From contig NZ_JAGGOI010000036.1 of the NCBI RefSeq assembly GCF_018614585.1, positions 1-64,000 of the forward strand: 64,000 bases of DNA. The letters run 5' to 3'. Below the pieces are notes generated by a model. The model worked only from the letters and a program-made list of their open reading frames with translations, searched no databases and had not been told where the DNA came from. The stretch is from Streptomyces sp. ISL-1. GTDB taxonomy: Bacteria > Actinomycetota > Actinomycetes > Streptomycetales > Streptomycetaceae. Positions 1-8,383 of the stretch are shown piece after piece; within the stretch, counting starts at the first letter, position 1; every line of letters begins with the position of its first letter. The position numbers and the translations under genes are program-made.

Positions 1-35
1 TGGTGCGGGGCCTTTCTGCGTTTAGGGTCGAACCC

Positions 36-680
36 ATGCGCTACGACCTTGTCATTTTCGACAACGATGGTGTGCTGGTGGACAGCGAACCCATCTCCAA
101 CACCATCCTGGCCGGCTTCCTCACCGAGCTCGGGCACCCCACCTCGTACGAGGAGTCCATACGTGACTACATGGGCGCCGCCGTGCACCGGGTGCACGAT
201 CTGGTGAAGGAGCGGACCGGTCAGTCGTTGCCCGTGGACTTCGACGACACCCTGCATGCTCGTGTCTTTGCCGCCTTCGAGCGGGAGTTGGTCGCTGTGG
301 ACGGGGTGACGGAGGTGCTGGAGAAGCTGGTTGCGGAAGGGGCGTCGTACTGCGTCGCGTCGTCCGGGAGTCATGCGCGGATCAGGGTCGGGCACCGGAA
401 GACCGGTCTTGAGGGGTGGTTCGACGACGGGACGGTCTTCAGCGCGCAGGATGTGGGGCGGGGGAAGCCGGCGCCCGACCTGTTTCTGCATGCCGCCGCG
501 CGGATGGGGGTCGTACCGGAGCGGTGCGTGGTGGTGGAGGACAGTCCCCTCGGGGTGGCGGCGGCCAGGGCGGCCGGGATGGATGTGTACGGGTTCACGG
601 CCATGACTTCGGCCGCGAAACTGGACGGGGCCAAGGGGCACTTCGGGGCGATGGCGGAGTTGCCCGCATTGCTTGCGTGA
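36..680 (+). CDS. HAD-superfamily phosphatase
   Basis: Cytosolic HAD hydrolase of the beta-phosphoglucomutase/phosphoglycolate phosphatase-like group, 214 aa; the substrate cannot be read from sequence. Motif I FDNDGVLVDSE (residues 8-18) gives nucleophile Asp9 and acid/base Asp11. A helical cap follows (about 20-90), then motif II in VASSGS (107-112), the motif III lysine in GKPAPD (143-148) and motif IV EDSPLGV (168-174), so all catalytic elements are present. I chose ATG 36 over GTG 3 because family members begin a few residues before the FDxDG box. The gene ends 43 bp before an MFS transporter on the same strand and may share its transcript. Confidence 0.9.
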   Translation: MRYDLVIFDNDGVLVDSEPISNTILAGFLTELGHPTSYEESIRDYMGAAVHRVHDLVKERTGQSLPVDFDDTLHARVFAAFERELVAVDGVTEVLEKLVAEGASYCVASSGSHARIRVGHRKTGLEGWFDDGTVFSAQDVGRGKPAPDLFLHAAARMGVVPERCVVVEDSPLGVAAARAAGMDVYGFTAMTSAAKLDGAKGHFGAMAELPALLA

Positions 681-723
681 TCTATCTACCCATGGGTATT
701 TGAGCGGCCTACGCTGTGCGGCC

Positions 724-1962
724 ATGACAGGTGCGCGGTTGCGGCATGGTCGGGCCTCCTTGGCGTTGAGCTTCTTCGCGCAGGGAGTGGCCTTCGCGCT
801 GCTCGTGACGCGTATCCCCGCCATCCAGGACCGGTACGGGATATCCGACGGGCTGCTGCCCGCGTTTCTGGCTGCCGTGCCCGTACTCGCCGGGGTGGCG
901 AGTGTGGTCACCGAGCGACTGGTGAGGCGAGTCGCCCCGAGTGTCGTACTGCGGTGGGCCCAGCCGCTCGTGGTGCTGGCTCTGCTCGGTGTCGCGGCCG
1001 GGAGCGAAATCTGGCAGGTGGCGCTCGCACTGGGCGTGTTCGGGCTGGCGGTGGGGGCGCTGGACGCGTCCATGAACATGCTCGGGGTGAGCCTGCAGCA
1101 GGCGTACGGGCGGAGCATCATGCTGGGCTTCCACGCGGCGTACAGCCTGGGTGGGATCGCCGGGGCCTCGCTCGCGTGGGTGGGGGCGCACTGGGATCTG
1201 TCGCTGCTCGTGTCGTATCTGCCGGTGGCCGGCGTGCTGTTGCCCGCGGCGCTGGTCGGGAGCCGGTGGTACGCGGACGGCGAGCGGCGTGGGGAATCAG
1301 CGGGGGGTGGGGCGGTCCCGGAGGGGCAGGGGGTTGCCTTCAAGCTGTTGCTGCCGCTGTGTCTGGTCATGACCTTCGCGTACATCGGGGACTCGACCGT
1401 CTCGAATTGGAGCGCGAAGTATCTGCAGGATGTGCTGGGGAGCTCGGAGGAGCTCGCGACCCTTCCGTACAACGCCTATATGGTCACGACGCTGATCGGG
1501 CGGACCGTCGGGGATCTTGGGGTGCGGCGGTTCGGGGCGGTGGCGGTTGTGCGGTGCGGGACCGTGCTCGCCGCGGCCGGGTTCGGGGTGGTGGCCGTGG
1601 CGCCGGGGGCCTGGGCAGGGATCCTCGGGTTCACGATGCTGGGGCTCGGGCTGTGTGTGATCGTGCCTCAGACGTTCGCGGCGGCGGGGCGGCAGGCTGT
1701 GGAGAGCGGCGGTCCCGGGGCGAGTGACGCGGCGGTGGCGCGGCTGAACGTCTTCAACTATGTCGGGTTTCTGGTCGGTTCGCCCTTGGTGGGGGCGCTC
1801 GGGGATGCCTGGAGCTATCGCTGGGCGATGGTCGTTCCGATGGTGTTGGTACTGATGACGTTGCGGTATGCCCGTTCGTTCGGGACGGATCATGCCGGAT
1901 ACGGTGTCGGGCATGAGCGGCCGCGGGTTGTTGATGTGGGACGAGGCGGTAACGAAGTATGA
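724..1962 (+). CDS. MFS transporter
   Basis: Major facilitator superfamily permease, 412 aa, about 12 hydrophobic segments, the normal length for this family. It resembles small-solute or drug exporters of the YbjJ type, but the substrate is unknown. An N-terminal basic stretch precedes the first membrane segment (ALSFFAQGVAFALLVTRIP), and a hydrophilic central loop near residues 185-205 (about 1275-1335) separates the two six-helix halves. ATG 724 is preferred over the upstream in-frame ATG 673, which would add a non-membrane leader. The 3' end overlaps the next gene (acuC-like) by 50 bp, implying co-transcription. Confidence 0.88.
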   Translation: MTGARLRHGRASLALSFFAQGVAFALLVTRIPAIQDRYGISDGLLPAFLAAVPVLAGVASVVTERLVRRVAPSVVLRWAQPLVVLALLGVAAGSEIWQVALALGVFGLAVGALDASMNMLGVSLQQAYGRSIMLGFHAAYSLGGIAGASLAWVGAHWDLSLLVSYLPVAGVLLPAALVGSRWYADGERRGESAGGGAVPEGQGVAFKLLLPLCLVMTFAYIGDSTVSNWSAKYLQDVLGSSEELATLPYNAYMVTTLIGRTVGDLGVRRFGAVAVVRCGTVLAAAGFGVVAVAPGAWAGILGFTMLGLGLCVIVPQTFAAAGRQAVESGGPGASDAAVARLNVFNYVGFLVGSPLVGALGDAWSYRWAMVVPMVLVLMTLRYARSFGTDHAGYGVGHERPRVVDVGRGGNEV

Positions 1963-3088
1963 CTTCGGTGACGGCCATCCGATGGATCCGGTGCGGCTTG
2001 CGCTGACCATGGGGTTGGTGCGGGCGTACGGGCTTGATCGTGCGGTGGATGTGGTGGCCGCGAAACCGGCCGGGGACTCGACGCTCCGGCTCGTACATCG
2101 CGAGGACTACGTGGCGGCGGTGCGGGCGGCGTCGGTGGATCCGCGGGCCGCCGACCAGGCGTACGGGCTGGGGACGATGGACGACCCGGCGTTCGTGGGG
2201 ATACATGAGGCGTCGGCGCTGATCGCGGGGCAGTCGGTGGGGGCGGCGGAGGCGGTGTGGCGCGGTGAGGCGGCGCATGCGGTGAACTTCGCGGGCGGGC
2301 TGCATCATGCGATGCCGGGTTCGGCGTCAGGGTTCTGCATCTACAACGACGCGTCGCTCGCCATTGCCCGGCTGCTGGAGCTGGGGGCGGAGCGGGTCGC
2401 GTATGTGGATGTCGATGTGCACCACGGGGATGGGGTGCAGGCGACGTTCTGGGACGACCCGCGGGTTCTGACGGTGTCGCTGCACGAGCATCCGCGGTCG
2501 CTCTTTCCGGGGACGGGGTGGCCGGAGGAGACGGGGTCGCCGGAGGCGGCTGAGGGCAGCGCGGTGAATCTGCCGCTGCCGGCGGGGACGGGGGATTCGG
2601 GTTGGCTGCGGGCGTTTCACGCCGTGGTGCCGGAGTTGCTGGCGGAGTTCCGGCCGCAGGTGCTGGTGACGCAGCACGGGGCCGATACGCACTTCGAGGA
2701 TCCACTGGCGCATCTGGCGGTGTCGCTGGATGCCCAGCGGATGGTTCAGGCCTCTTGCCACGAGTTGGCGCATGAGTACGTGGACGGGGGGCGCTGGGTC
2801 GCCCTGGGGGGCGGCGGATACGCGATCGTGGATGTGGTGCCGCGGTCGTGGACGCATTTGGTGGGGATCGCGGGGCACGCGCCGGTGGAGCCGGAGTCGG
2901 TGATTCCGTCGTCGTGGCGGGATGAGGTGTACGCGCGGACGCGGGGGGTGGCGCCGGGGCGGATGACGGATGGGCGGGAGCCCGTGTGGCGGGAGTGGGA
3001 AGAGGGGTACGACCCGGCTGATCGGGTGGATCAGGCGGTGCTGGCCACGCGGCGGGCGGTGTTTCCGTTGCGGGGACTGTTGGCGTAG
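1913..3088 (+). CDS. acuC: Histone deacetylase-like protein (AcuC type)
   Basis: Zinc-dependent class I-type deacetylase of the AcuC/HDAC family, 391 aa, cytosolic. In Bacillus AcuC deacetylates acetyl-CoA synthetase, and an acetyl-lysine role is the best guess here. Family signatures are clear: GLHHAMPG with the catalytic His pair, VDVDVHHGDG carrying zinc-binding Asp/His, and QHGADTH with further metal and substrate residues. Four in-frame starts exist (1868, 1892, 1913, 1934). I chose 1913 (MSGRGLLMWDEAV) because the deacetylase fold begins at LMWDEAV and this keeps a short leader. It overlaps the MFS gene. Confidence 0.88.
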   Translation: MSGRGLLMWDEAVTKYDFGDGHPMDPVRLALTMGLVRAYGLDRAVDVVAAKPAGDSTLRLVHREDYVAAVRAASVDPRAADQAYGLGTMDDPAFVGIHEASALIAGQSVGAAEAVWRGEAAHAVNFAGGLHHAMPGSASGFCIYNDASLAIARLLELGAERVAYVDVDVHHGDGVQATFWDDPRVLTVSLHEHPRSLFPGTGWPEETGSPEAAEGSAVNLPLPAGTGDSGWLRAFHAVVPELLAEFRPQVLVTQHGADTHFEDPLAHLAVSLDAQRMVQASCHELAHEYVDGGRWVALGGGGYAIVDVVPRSWTHLVGIAGHAPVEPESVIPSSWRDEVYARTRGVAPGRMTDGREPVWREWEEGYDPADRVDQAVLATRRAVFPLRGLLA

Positions 3089-3226
3089 GGGTCTCGGTAC
3101 CCCTTCCCGGGCCGCGGGTGCCGGCATCCGCGCGGTGGCGGTGCCGCACCGGTCCCGTTACGCCAACTGTGCGGCGTATCCAGCCTTTTGGCCCGCCACA
3201 CACAGCCGTGCGGGAGCATCAGCAGC

Positions 3227-4042
3227 GTGTTGAGTACCGGAGCGTTACGCGCGCATCTCCTGGCTGCTCGGTTGGCCGGACCCGTGGCCACGTCGCGGGA
3301 GGAAAGTCTGCGCAGCTATCGGCTCTTCGCCGCCAGGGATCCCCGCGTCACCCTCGGGCTCGACCCCGAATGGGACTGGAGCGAGCGGGACTTGATCGCC
3401 CTGATGGCCGACAAGTGCGGAGTTTCCGACGACCCCCGCCACACCGTCGGGCCCGATGTCATTGATCCGGAGCGGACGTTGAGCGGGCTCGTCGCGTTCG
3501 CCGACCGGCTGGGCGAGGTGGCCGCGCGGCGCGGTGCCGTGCTGTTCGGGACCGGACATCCGCATCGGCTGCTGGGGTTCTACGGGGAGCTGGCAGACGC
3601 TTTGTCGGCGGCGGGGTGCCTCGTACTCACACCCGCGCAGGGGCGATGTGTCGACATAACGACCCGGTTCGGCGTACGCACGTACAACCTTGATTACGCA
3701 GGAAGAGTCGCGCTGGTGCGGGAACCCGGCGCACGGGGACCCGGCAGTGGGACCGGTGCACACACCCACTCACCGCTCCCGGTTCGGGCCGTCCTGGACA
3801 GCCTCGCGGAGTGCGGCGGGCCGCTGCCCGAGCTGGTCGTCGGGGACCACGGCTGGGTCTGCGGGGCAGGTCAGCTGGGGATTGAGGCCATCGGCCTGGC
3901 AGATACGGACGATCCCGCGCTGTTCGTCGGCGAGGCCGAGGGGCAGGTGTCCGTAGCCGTTCCGCTTGATGACGCAGTGCGGTCCGATTACTACCGACCG
4001 ATTACTCGCTATGTACTCAATCGAGCGTGTCTGTCACAGTAG
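3227..4042 (+). CDS. Conserved actinobacterial phosphatase-like protein
   Basis: A 271-aa soluble protein conserved next to this locus in streptomycetes and usually labelled phosphatase; I can see no classical catalytic box, so the activity is unproven. Notable stretches are LFGTGHPHRLLGFY (central), RCVDITTRFGVRTYNLDY and ELVVGDHGWVCGAGQLGIEAIGLADTD towards the C terminus, with conserved Gly/His/Asp that could form a phosphate pocket. GTG 3227 is preferred over ATG 3188 because GGGAG (3212-3216) sits 10 nt upstream and homologous proteins start at LSTGALRAH. It lies between acuC and the excisionase-like regulator on the same strand. Confidence 0.75.
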   Translation: MLSTGALRAHLLAARLAGPVATSREESLRSYRLFAARDPRVTLGLDPEWDWSERDLIALMADKCGVSDDPRHTVGPDVIDPERTLSGLVAFADRLGEVAARRGAVLFGTGHPHRLLGFYGELADALSAAGCLVLTPAQGRCVDITTRFGVRTYNLDYAGRVALVREPGARGPGSGTGAHTHSPLPVRAVLDSLAECGGPLPELVVGDHGWVCGAGQLGIEAIGLADTDDPALFVGEAEGQVSVAVPLDDAVRSDYYRPITRYVLNRACLSQ

Positions 4043-4170
4043 GCGGCCGATGGCTGCTCCTCTTCCCCACTCGCATCACCCGCCCCTAGTCTGGGGAGTG
4101 AGCGCACAGCGACGAAGAGTCACCGGAGGGGAAGCCGGTGTGCGTCGGGTGCGGAAGGTACAGGTGGGTC

Positions 4171-4383
4171 ATGGCTGCTGGCAGCGAGAGGCCTCTCAAC
4201 GAGGTCAAGTTCCTTACCGTGGCGGAAGTCGCCTCGGTGATGCGAGTGTCGAAGATGACCGTGTACCGCTTGGTGCACAGCGGTCATCTGCCGGCGATCC
4301 GGGTGGGCAGGTCCTTCCGGGTTCCGGAGCAAGCGGTTCACGAGTACCTCCGCGAATCCTTCGTGGGGGTGGAATCCGCGTAA
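4171..4383 (+). CDS. bdtA: Excisionase/BldC-like small DNA-binding protein
   Basis: A 70-aa single-domain MerR/excisionase-type winged-helix protein. The helix-turn-helix spans FLTVAEVASVMRVSKMTVYR (about 16-35), followed by the wing HSGHLPAIRVGRSFRVPEQAV. Such proteins bind DNA as direct-repeat filaments (BldC) or as excisionases; with no integrase nearby a regulatory role is likelier. I recall the S. coelicolor orthologue SCO3328 being described as a BldD target (bdtA). That name is from memory and should be treated as tentative. ATG 4171 is used rather than 4138, which adds a Cys-rich leader unlike family members. A 122-bp gap separates it from bS22. Confidence 0.88.
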   Translation: MAAGSERPLNEVKFLTVAEVASVMRVSKMTVYRLVHSGHLPAIRVGRSFRVPEQAVHEYLRESFVGVESA

Positions 4384-4505
4384 CGGGAGCCGGTCGGTTC
4401 CCCTCGGATTACGTCCCTCACTCGGCGGCAGGTAGGCTAGGCCGACGTAGGTCGTGTGGGCCCAGACGCCCCGCACCGAGTGAAGAGAAGTGAGCGAGGG
4501 TAGTC

Positions 4506-4604
4506 GTGGGCTCTGTTATCAAGAAGCGGCGCAAGCGGATGGCGAAGAAGAAGCACCGCAAGCTGCTCAAGCGCACCCGCGTTCAGCGTCGTAACAAGAA
4601 GTAA
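4506..4604 (+). CDS. Small ribosomal subunit protein bS22 (AURKAIP1/COX24 domain)
   Basis: A 32-aa, extremely basic peptide: GTG start, MGSVIKKRRKRMAKKKHRK at the N terminus, ending RRNKK, TAA at 4602-4604. It matches the AURKAIP1/COX24-domain peptide of actinobacteria, which in mycobacterial ribosome structures is the extra 30S protein bS22. The gene is below the usual ORF length cut-off and is easily missed. A GAGGG Shine-Dalgarno lies just upstream (about 4494-4498), and a strong hairpin terminator follows at 4625-4661, so it looks like a monocistronic, highly expressed unit. Confidence 0.93.
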   Translation: MGSVIKKRRKRMAKKKHRKLLKRTRVQRRNKK

Positions 4605-4624
4605 GCGACAAGCTGTACGTGTCG

Positions 4625-4661
4625 CCGCGGCCCTTCCACCAGCACGGTGGGAGGGCCGCGG
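4625..4661 (+). terminator. Intrinsic terminator after bS22
   Basis: A 16-bp stem (4625-4640 pairing with 4646-4661, one G-U pair) with the 5-nt loop agcac, followed by gtgtttgtgg. It ends the bS22 unit before the epimerase gene. Confidence 0.85.
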
Positions 4662-4797
4662 TGTTTGTGGCACTACTTTTGCCTCGATTGCTGCGACGCC
4701 GGCAAAAGTGCGTCGCGCGGTCATCACAGCGCAACACCTAACCGCTACGGTGACGCATAAAGATGGACCTAGGCGGACCTATGGGAAGGCGCTGGTC

Positions 4798-5919
4798 TTG
4801 GGGAAGGTCGTGCTCGTCACCGGAGTGGCCCGGCAGCTCGGAGGCCGTCTCGTACGGCGCATCCAGCGGGATCCCGAGGTGGACAGGGTGGTCGGCGTCG
4901 ACGCGGTGGGCCCCCAGCATCATCTGGGCGGGGCCGATTTCGTCCGCGCGGACATCCGCCAGCCGGCGATAGCGCGGGTGCTGGCCGAGTATGCCGTCGA
5001 CACCGTGGTGCACATGGACGTCACGGGTACGCCGCTCGGCGCCGGCAGCCGTACGACGGTCAAGGAGACCAACGTCATCGGCACCATGCAGCTGCTCGGT
5101 GCCTGCCAGAAGTCACCGACCGTCAAGCGGCTGGTGATCAAGTCCAGTACGAGCGTGTACGGCTCCGCGCCCCGCGACCCCGCCGTCTTCACCGAGACCA
5201 CCCCGCCCAAGTCCCTGCCGAGCGGCGGCTTCGCGAAGGACGCGGTGGAGGTCGAGGGGTACGTACGCGGCTTCGCCCGGCGGCGGCCCGACGTAGCGGT
5301 GTGCGTGCTGCGCTTCGCCAACATCCTCGGCCCGTGCGCGGACTCCCCGCTCGCCGAGTTCTTCTCGCTGCCCGTCATGCCGACCGTCTTCGGCTACGAC
5401 CCGCGGCTGCAGTTCGTCCACGAGGACGATGTGATCGACGTGTTGCGGATCGCTCTGCACGAGCCGCGGCGCGGGACGCTCAACAGCGGCACGTTCAATG
5501 TGGCGGGCGACGGCGTGCTGCTGCTCTCGCAGTGCTCACGGCGGCTGGGGCGGCCGACGATGCCGGTACTGCTGCCCGCCGTCACCTGGGTCGGCTCCGC
5601 GCTGCGTACGGTCGGCATCACGGACTTCTCGCCGGAGCAGATCCGGCTGCTCACGCACGGCCGGGTGGTGAGCACCTCGCAGATGCGCGAGACACTGGGC
5701 TTCGACCCGAAGTACACGACCGCGGAGACCTTCGCGGACTTCGCCCGCAGCCGGGGGCCGGGGCTGCTGCCGCCGGAGACCCTCGCGAGGGTGGTGGATC
5801 AGGTGGCGACGGCGTTGCCTTTCGTGGGCGGTGCCCGTGCGGGGACGGCAGCCGGGCCGACGGCTGCCGGTACCCGGACCACCGGGAAGACTCAGACGAC
5901 TCAGAGCGACGCCGAATAA
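4798..5919 (+). CDS. NAD-dependent epimerase/dehydratase family protein
   Basis: Extended short-chain dehydrogenase, 373 aa, with an N-terminal Rossmann fold: VTGVARQLGGRLVRRI (about 6-21) is a variant of the glycine-rich NAD loop. The active-site serine region is SSTSVYG (about 117-123), but the usual YxxxK is replaced by FAKDAVE (about 144-150), so catalysis is doubtful. The protein may act as a binding or redox-sensing SDR. The C terminus is low-complexity Ala/Gly/Thr. TTG 4798 is chosen because the Rossmann fold begins immediately (MGKVVLVTGV) and GGGAAGG lies about 9 nt upstream; an in-frame ATG at 4708 would add about 30 unrelated residues. It ends 15 bp before the acyltransferase, suggesting an operon. 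Confidence 0.82.
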   Translation: MGKVVLVTGVARQLGGRLVRRIQRDPEVDRVVGVDAVGPQHHLGGADFVRADIRQPAIARVLAEYAVDTVVHMDVTGTPLGAGSRTTVKETNVIGTMQLLGACQKSPTVKRLVIKSSTSVYGSAPRDPAVFTETTPPKSLPSGGFAKDAVEVEGYVRGFARRRPDVAVCVLRFANILGPCADSPLAEFFSLPVMPTVFGYDPRLQFVHEDDVIDVLRIALHEPRRGTLNSGTFNVAGDGVLLLSQCSRRLGRPTMPVLLPAVTWVGSALRTVGITDFSPEQIRLLTHGRVVSTSQMRETLGFDPKYTTAETFADFARSRGPGLLPPETLARVVDQVATALPFVGGARAGTAAGPTAAGTRTTGKTQTTQSDAE

Positions 5920-5934
5920 GGAGCGCAGCCAACG

Positions 5935-6993
5935 ATGGCGGACGCCAAGGTCATTCCGTTCGACGACGACCGTTCGCGCGGCAGTGCGCAGCGATCGGCG
6001 CGGCGGCGCCCCGCGGGGGGCAGCCGCCGGAAGGCCGAGCCCGCGGCGGTACGCGAGGTTCCGGCCGGCCCCGTGCCTGCGCAGGGGGTGGTGCGGGCTG
6101 CTGAATCGATTGGCCAGGAGCCCGATGCGGGCCAGGAGCGTGCGGGCGCGGGCGCCGGCTGGGAGAAGCGGATCGCGAGCGGTCTTGCGTTCCTGCGCCG
6201 ACGCGTCACCGGTGACTATGAGGTCGACGAGTTCGGCTACGACAAGGAACTCACCGACCAGGTTCTGATGTCGATGGTCCGGCCGCTGTACGAGAAGTAC
6301 TTCCGGGTCGAGGTGAAGGGCATCGAGAACATCCCCTCCGACGGCGGGGCGCTGGTGGTGGCCAACCACTCGGGGACGGTGCCGCTGGACGGGCTGATGA
6401 TGCAGGTCGCCGTCCACGACAATCATCCGGCCAACCGTCATCTGCGGCTGCTCGCCGCGGACTTGGTCTTCATGCTGCCGGTGGTCAACGAGCTGGCCCG
6501 CAAGGCCGGTCACACCCTGGCGTGCTCGGAGGACGCGGAGCGGCTGCTGCAGCGCGGCGAGGTCGTCGGGGTGATGCCGGAGGGCTTCAAGGGCATCGGC
6601 AAGCCCTTCAGCGACCGCTACAAGCTTCAGCGGTTCGGGCGCGGCGGCTTTGTGTCGACGGCGCTGCGGGCGGGCGCGCCGATTGTGCCGTGCTCGATCG
6701 TCGGAGCGGAGGAGATCTACCCGATGATCGGCAACGCGAAGACGCTGGCACGGGTGCTGGGCTTCCCGTACTTCCCGATCACGCCGACGTTCCCGTGGCT
6801 CGGTCCGCTGGGGGCGGTGCCGCTGCCGACGAAGTGGACTATCCAGTTCGGCGAGCCGATCCCGACGGACGGGTATCCGCCGGAGGCGGCGGAGGATCCG
6901 ATGCTGATGTTCAACCTGACGGATCAGGTGCGGGAGCAGATCCAGCACACGCTGTACAAGCTGCTCGTGCAGCGCCGGTCGGTGTTCTTCTGA
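5935..6993 (+). CDS. Lysophospholipid acyltransferase (PlsC-like) family protein
   Basis: A 352-aa protein with a disordered basic N terminus (1-80) and an LPLAT/PlsC domain (about 115-340) expected at the inner face of the membrane. The acyltransferase box is NHSGTVPLDG, so His and Asp are separated by six residues instead of the usual four (HX4D), as in the hemolysin/MGAT-like subfamily. The substrate box is PEGFKGIGKPF, and a third block is GAPIVPCSIVGAEEIYP. It probably transfers an acyl chain to a lysophospholipid or related polyol. It lies directly downstream of the SDR gene (15-bp gap), and a perfect-stem terminator follows at 7001-7039. Confidence 0.85.
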   Translation: MADAKVIPFDDDRSRGSAQRSARRRPAGGSRRKAEPAAVREVPAGPVPAQGVVRAAESIGQEPDAGQERAGAGAGWEKRIASGLAFLRRRVTGDYEVDEFGYDKELTDQVLMSMVRPLYEKYFRVEVKGIENIPSDGGALVVANHSGTVPLDGLMMQVAVHDNHPANRHLRLLAADLVFMLPVVNELARKAGHTLACSEDAERLLQRGEVVGVMPEGFKGIGKPFSDRYKLQRFGRGGFVSTALRAGAPIVPCSIVGAEEIYPMIGNAKTLARVLGFPYFPITPTFPWLGPLGAVPLPTKWTIQFGEPIPTDGYPPEAAEDPMLMFNLTDQVREQIQHTLYKLLVQRRSVFF

Positions 6994-7000
6994 GACATGG

Positions 7001-7039
7001 GTGAGGGCGGCCGCTCCTGCTGGGAGCGGCCGCCCTCAC
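7001..7039. terminator. Bidirectional intrinsic terminator
   Basis: A perfect 17-bp stem, GTGAGGGCGGCCGCTCC (7001-7017) with its complement at 7023-7039 and the 5-nt loop tgctg. It lies between the 3' ends of the convergent acyltransferase (+) and rsbN (-) genes. Confidence 0.9.
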
Positions 7040-7041
7040 TC

Positions 7042-7089
7042 TGTACTGATCGCTGTACCGATCGATGTACCGACCTATGTATCGTCCTC
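7042..7089. repeat. Four 12-bp tandem repeats over the rsbN stop codon
   Basis: Units at 7042-7053, 7054-7065, 7066-7077 and 7078-7089 (tgtactgatcgc, tgtaccgatcga, tgtaccgaccta, tgtatcgtcctc). The first three are near-identical and the fourth is diverged and coding. The rsbN stop (7075-7077, minus strand) lies inside the third unit. Confidence 0.85.
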
Positions 7090-8253
7090 GCTGTCGAACC
7101 CAAGACCCGGCAGGATCCCCGGCAGCAGCGGCGGGATGGTGACATCCGGCTGAGGCGGCGTGGAGTCCTTGCCGGACGGGTTCGGTGACGCGCCGTCCGC
7201 CGGGGGCTCGAACAGGCCGCCCGTGTTCCCGCCGAGCAGGCCCTCGTCCGCCGTGCTGCCCGAACCGGACGGGCGCGGACCGCCCTCGCCGGGGCGGGTG
7301 TCGCCGGTGCCGGGTGCGGACGGTGTCGTACTCCCAGGGCCCCAGGTCCGGCCGACGTCCTGCGTGGCCTCGCCGGGCTGCTGGGAGCTGAGGCCCTTCT
7401 CCGGGGGCCGGGGCAGCAGCGACTCCAGCGGGCCGACCTCCTGGTCTATGGCTTCGAAGACGGAATTCACTTCGTCGCCGACGTCGGTCAGCTGGACCGG
7501 CAGCCGGTCGCGGAGCCCGTTCCATGCGTCGCGGTGGGACCGGGAGAACGAATTCAGCGTTGCCATCGGGCCGAGCGAGCCGTCCCGTTCGTACGCGGCG
7601 CTCAGCAGGCGGTGTCCCTCGCTGGCGTCGTGCCGCATGCCGTTGAGCGCGCGGCGGACCTCGCCCAGCGACTCGTGGTCCATGTCGCCCGCCCGGCCGC
7701 GTTCCATGAGGCGGCGGGCCTCGCTGAGGCGGGTGGAGGCCTGGTCGAGGAAGAGCCCGCCGCGGTCGGAGTCGTCGTCCGCCATGCCGAGCTTGAAATC
7801 TTCCATGCCACGCTTCAGCCCGTACAGCGAGTCACCGGGAAGGGCGTCGGAACTGGCAGCAGCCACTCCGCTGAAAGCCCCCGCGGCGACGCCGACGGTG
7901 AGACCGCCCGCGGCGATCCCCTTCGACCAGCGCGAGCGTGGGCGCATTTTCCGCAGCCGGGAGGCCCGATGCGCGCCTCGGCCGGTCGTCCGCTGCCCGG
8001 GCACCGTAGAGCCCGCGGACGCACCTCCCGAGGCGAACATCTCTTCCATGGCAGCCACGAGCTGTGCTCGCTGCACCACTTTGACCTCGGGGTCCAGCTC
8101 CGGTTTCGGCAGCTCGCCGAGACCGTTCGCCAGGGCCAACAGCCGTACGTGCTCGATCGGTTCGACCGATTCCGTGGGCTGCTCGGCCGCCTGGTCTTCC
8201 AAGGTCTGGGCGAAGGCGTTCGCCCGCCGGTGCGCCGAAACTTGTCCGATCAC
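7075..8253 (-). CDS. rsbN: Anti-sigma factor RsbN, antagonist of BldN
   Basis: Membrane anti-sigma factor that sequesters sigma-BldN, 392 aa. The N-terminal cytosolic segment (about 1-75: VIGQVSAHRRANAF... RAQLVAAMEEMF) matches the RsbN sigma-binding domain. One membrane span follows (about 112-134, GIAAGGLTVGVAAGAFSGVAA), then a DUF5667-like extracytoplasmic domain rich in charged helices and a Pro/Gly-rich tail. GTG 8253 is the start: AGGAGG lies 8 nt upstream on the minus strand, whereas the in-frame GTG at 8262 falls within that Shine-Dalgarno. It sits directly downstream of bldN with its own sigma-BldN-type promoter in the 216-bp gap, which would give negative feedback. Confidence 0.93.
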   Translation of the reverse strand: MIGQVSAHRRANAFAQTLEDQAAEQPTESVEPIEHVRLLALANGLGELPKPELDPEVKVVQRAQLVAAMEEMFASGGASAGSTVPGQRTTGRGAHRASRLRKMRPRSRWSKGIAAGGLTVGVAAGAFSGVAAASSDALPGDSLYGLKRGMEDFKLGMADDDSDRGGLFLDQASTRLSEARRLMERGRAGDMDHESLGEVRRALNGMRHDASEGHRLLSAAYERDGSLGPMATLNSFSRSHRDAWNGLRDRLPVQLTDVGDEVNSVFEAIDQEVGPLESLLPRPPEKGLSSQQPGEATQDVGRTWGPGSTTPSAPGTGDTRPGEGGPRPSGSGSTADEGLLGGNTGGLFEPPADGASPNPSGKDSTPPQPDVTIPPLLPGILPGLGFDSEDDT

Positions 8254-8383
8254 TGGCGGCACCTCCTCTCGTCATGACGATCGACTCCCCTGAGGGTCCG
8301 GAAGGTTGCACACCTTGAGTACATCCACTCGATCGAGTGAGTGGCTGCGGGCATGGCGTGACCACAGGGGGCCTGCATCCCGC

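Noticed and set aside
4171..4383. Excisionase-like gene as part of a prophage
   Set aside because: No integrase or phage genes flank it; the architecture fits a BldC-like regulator.
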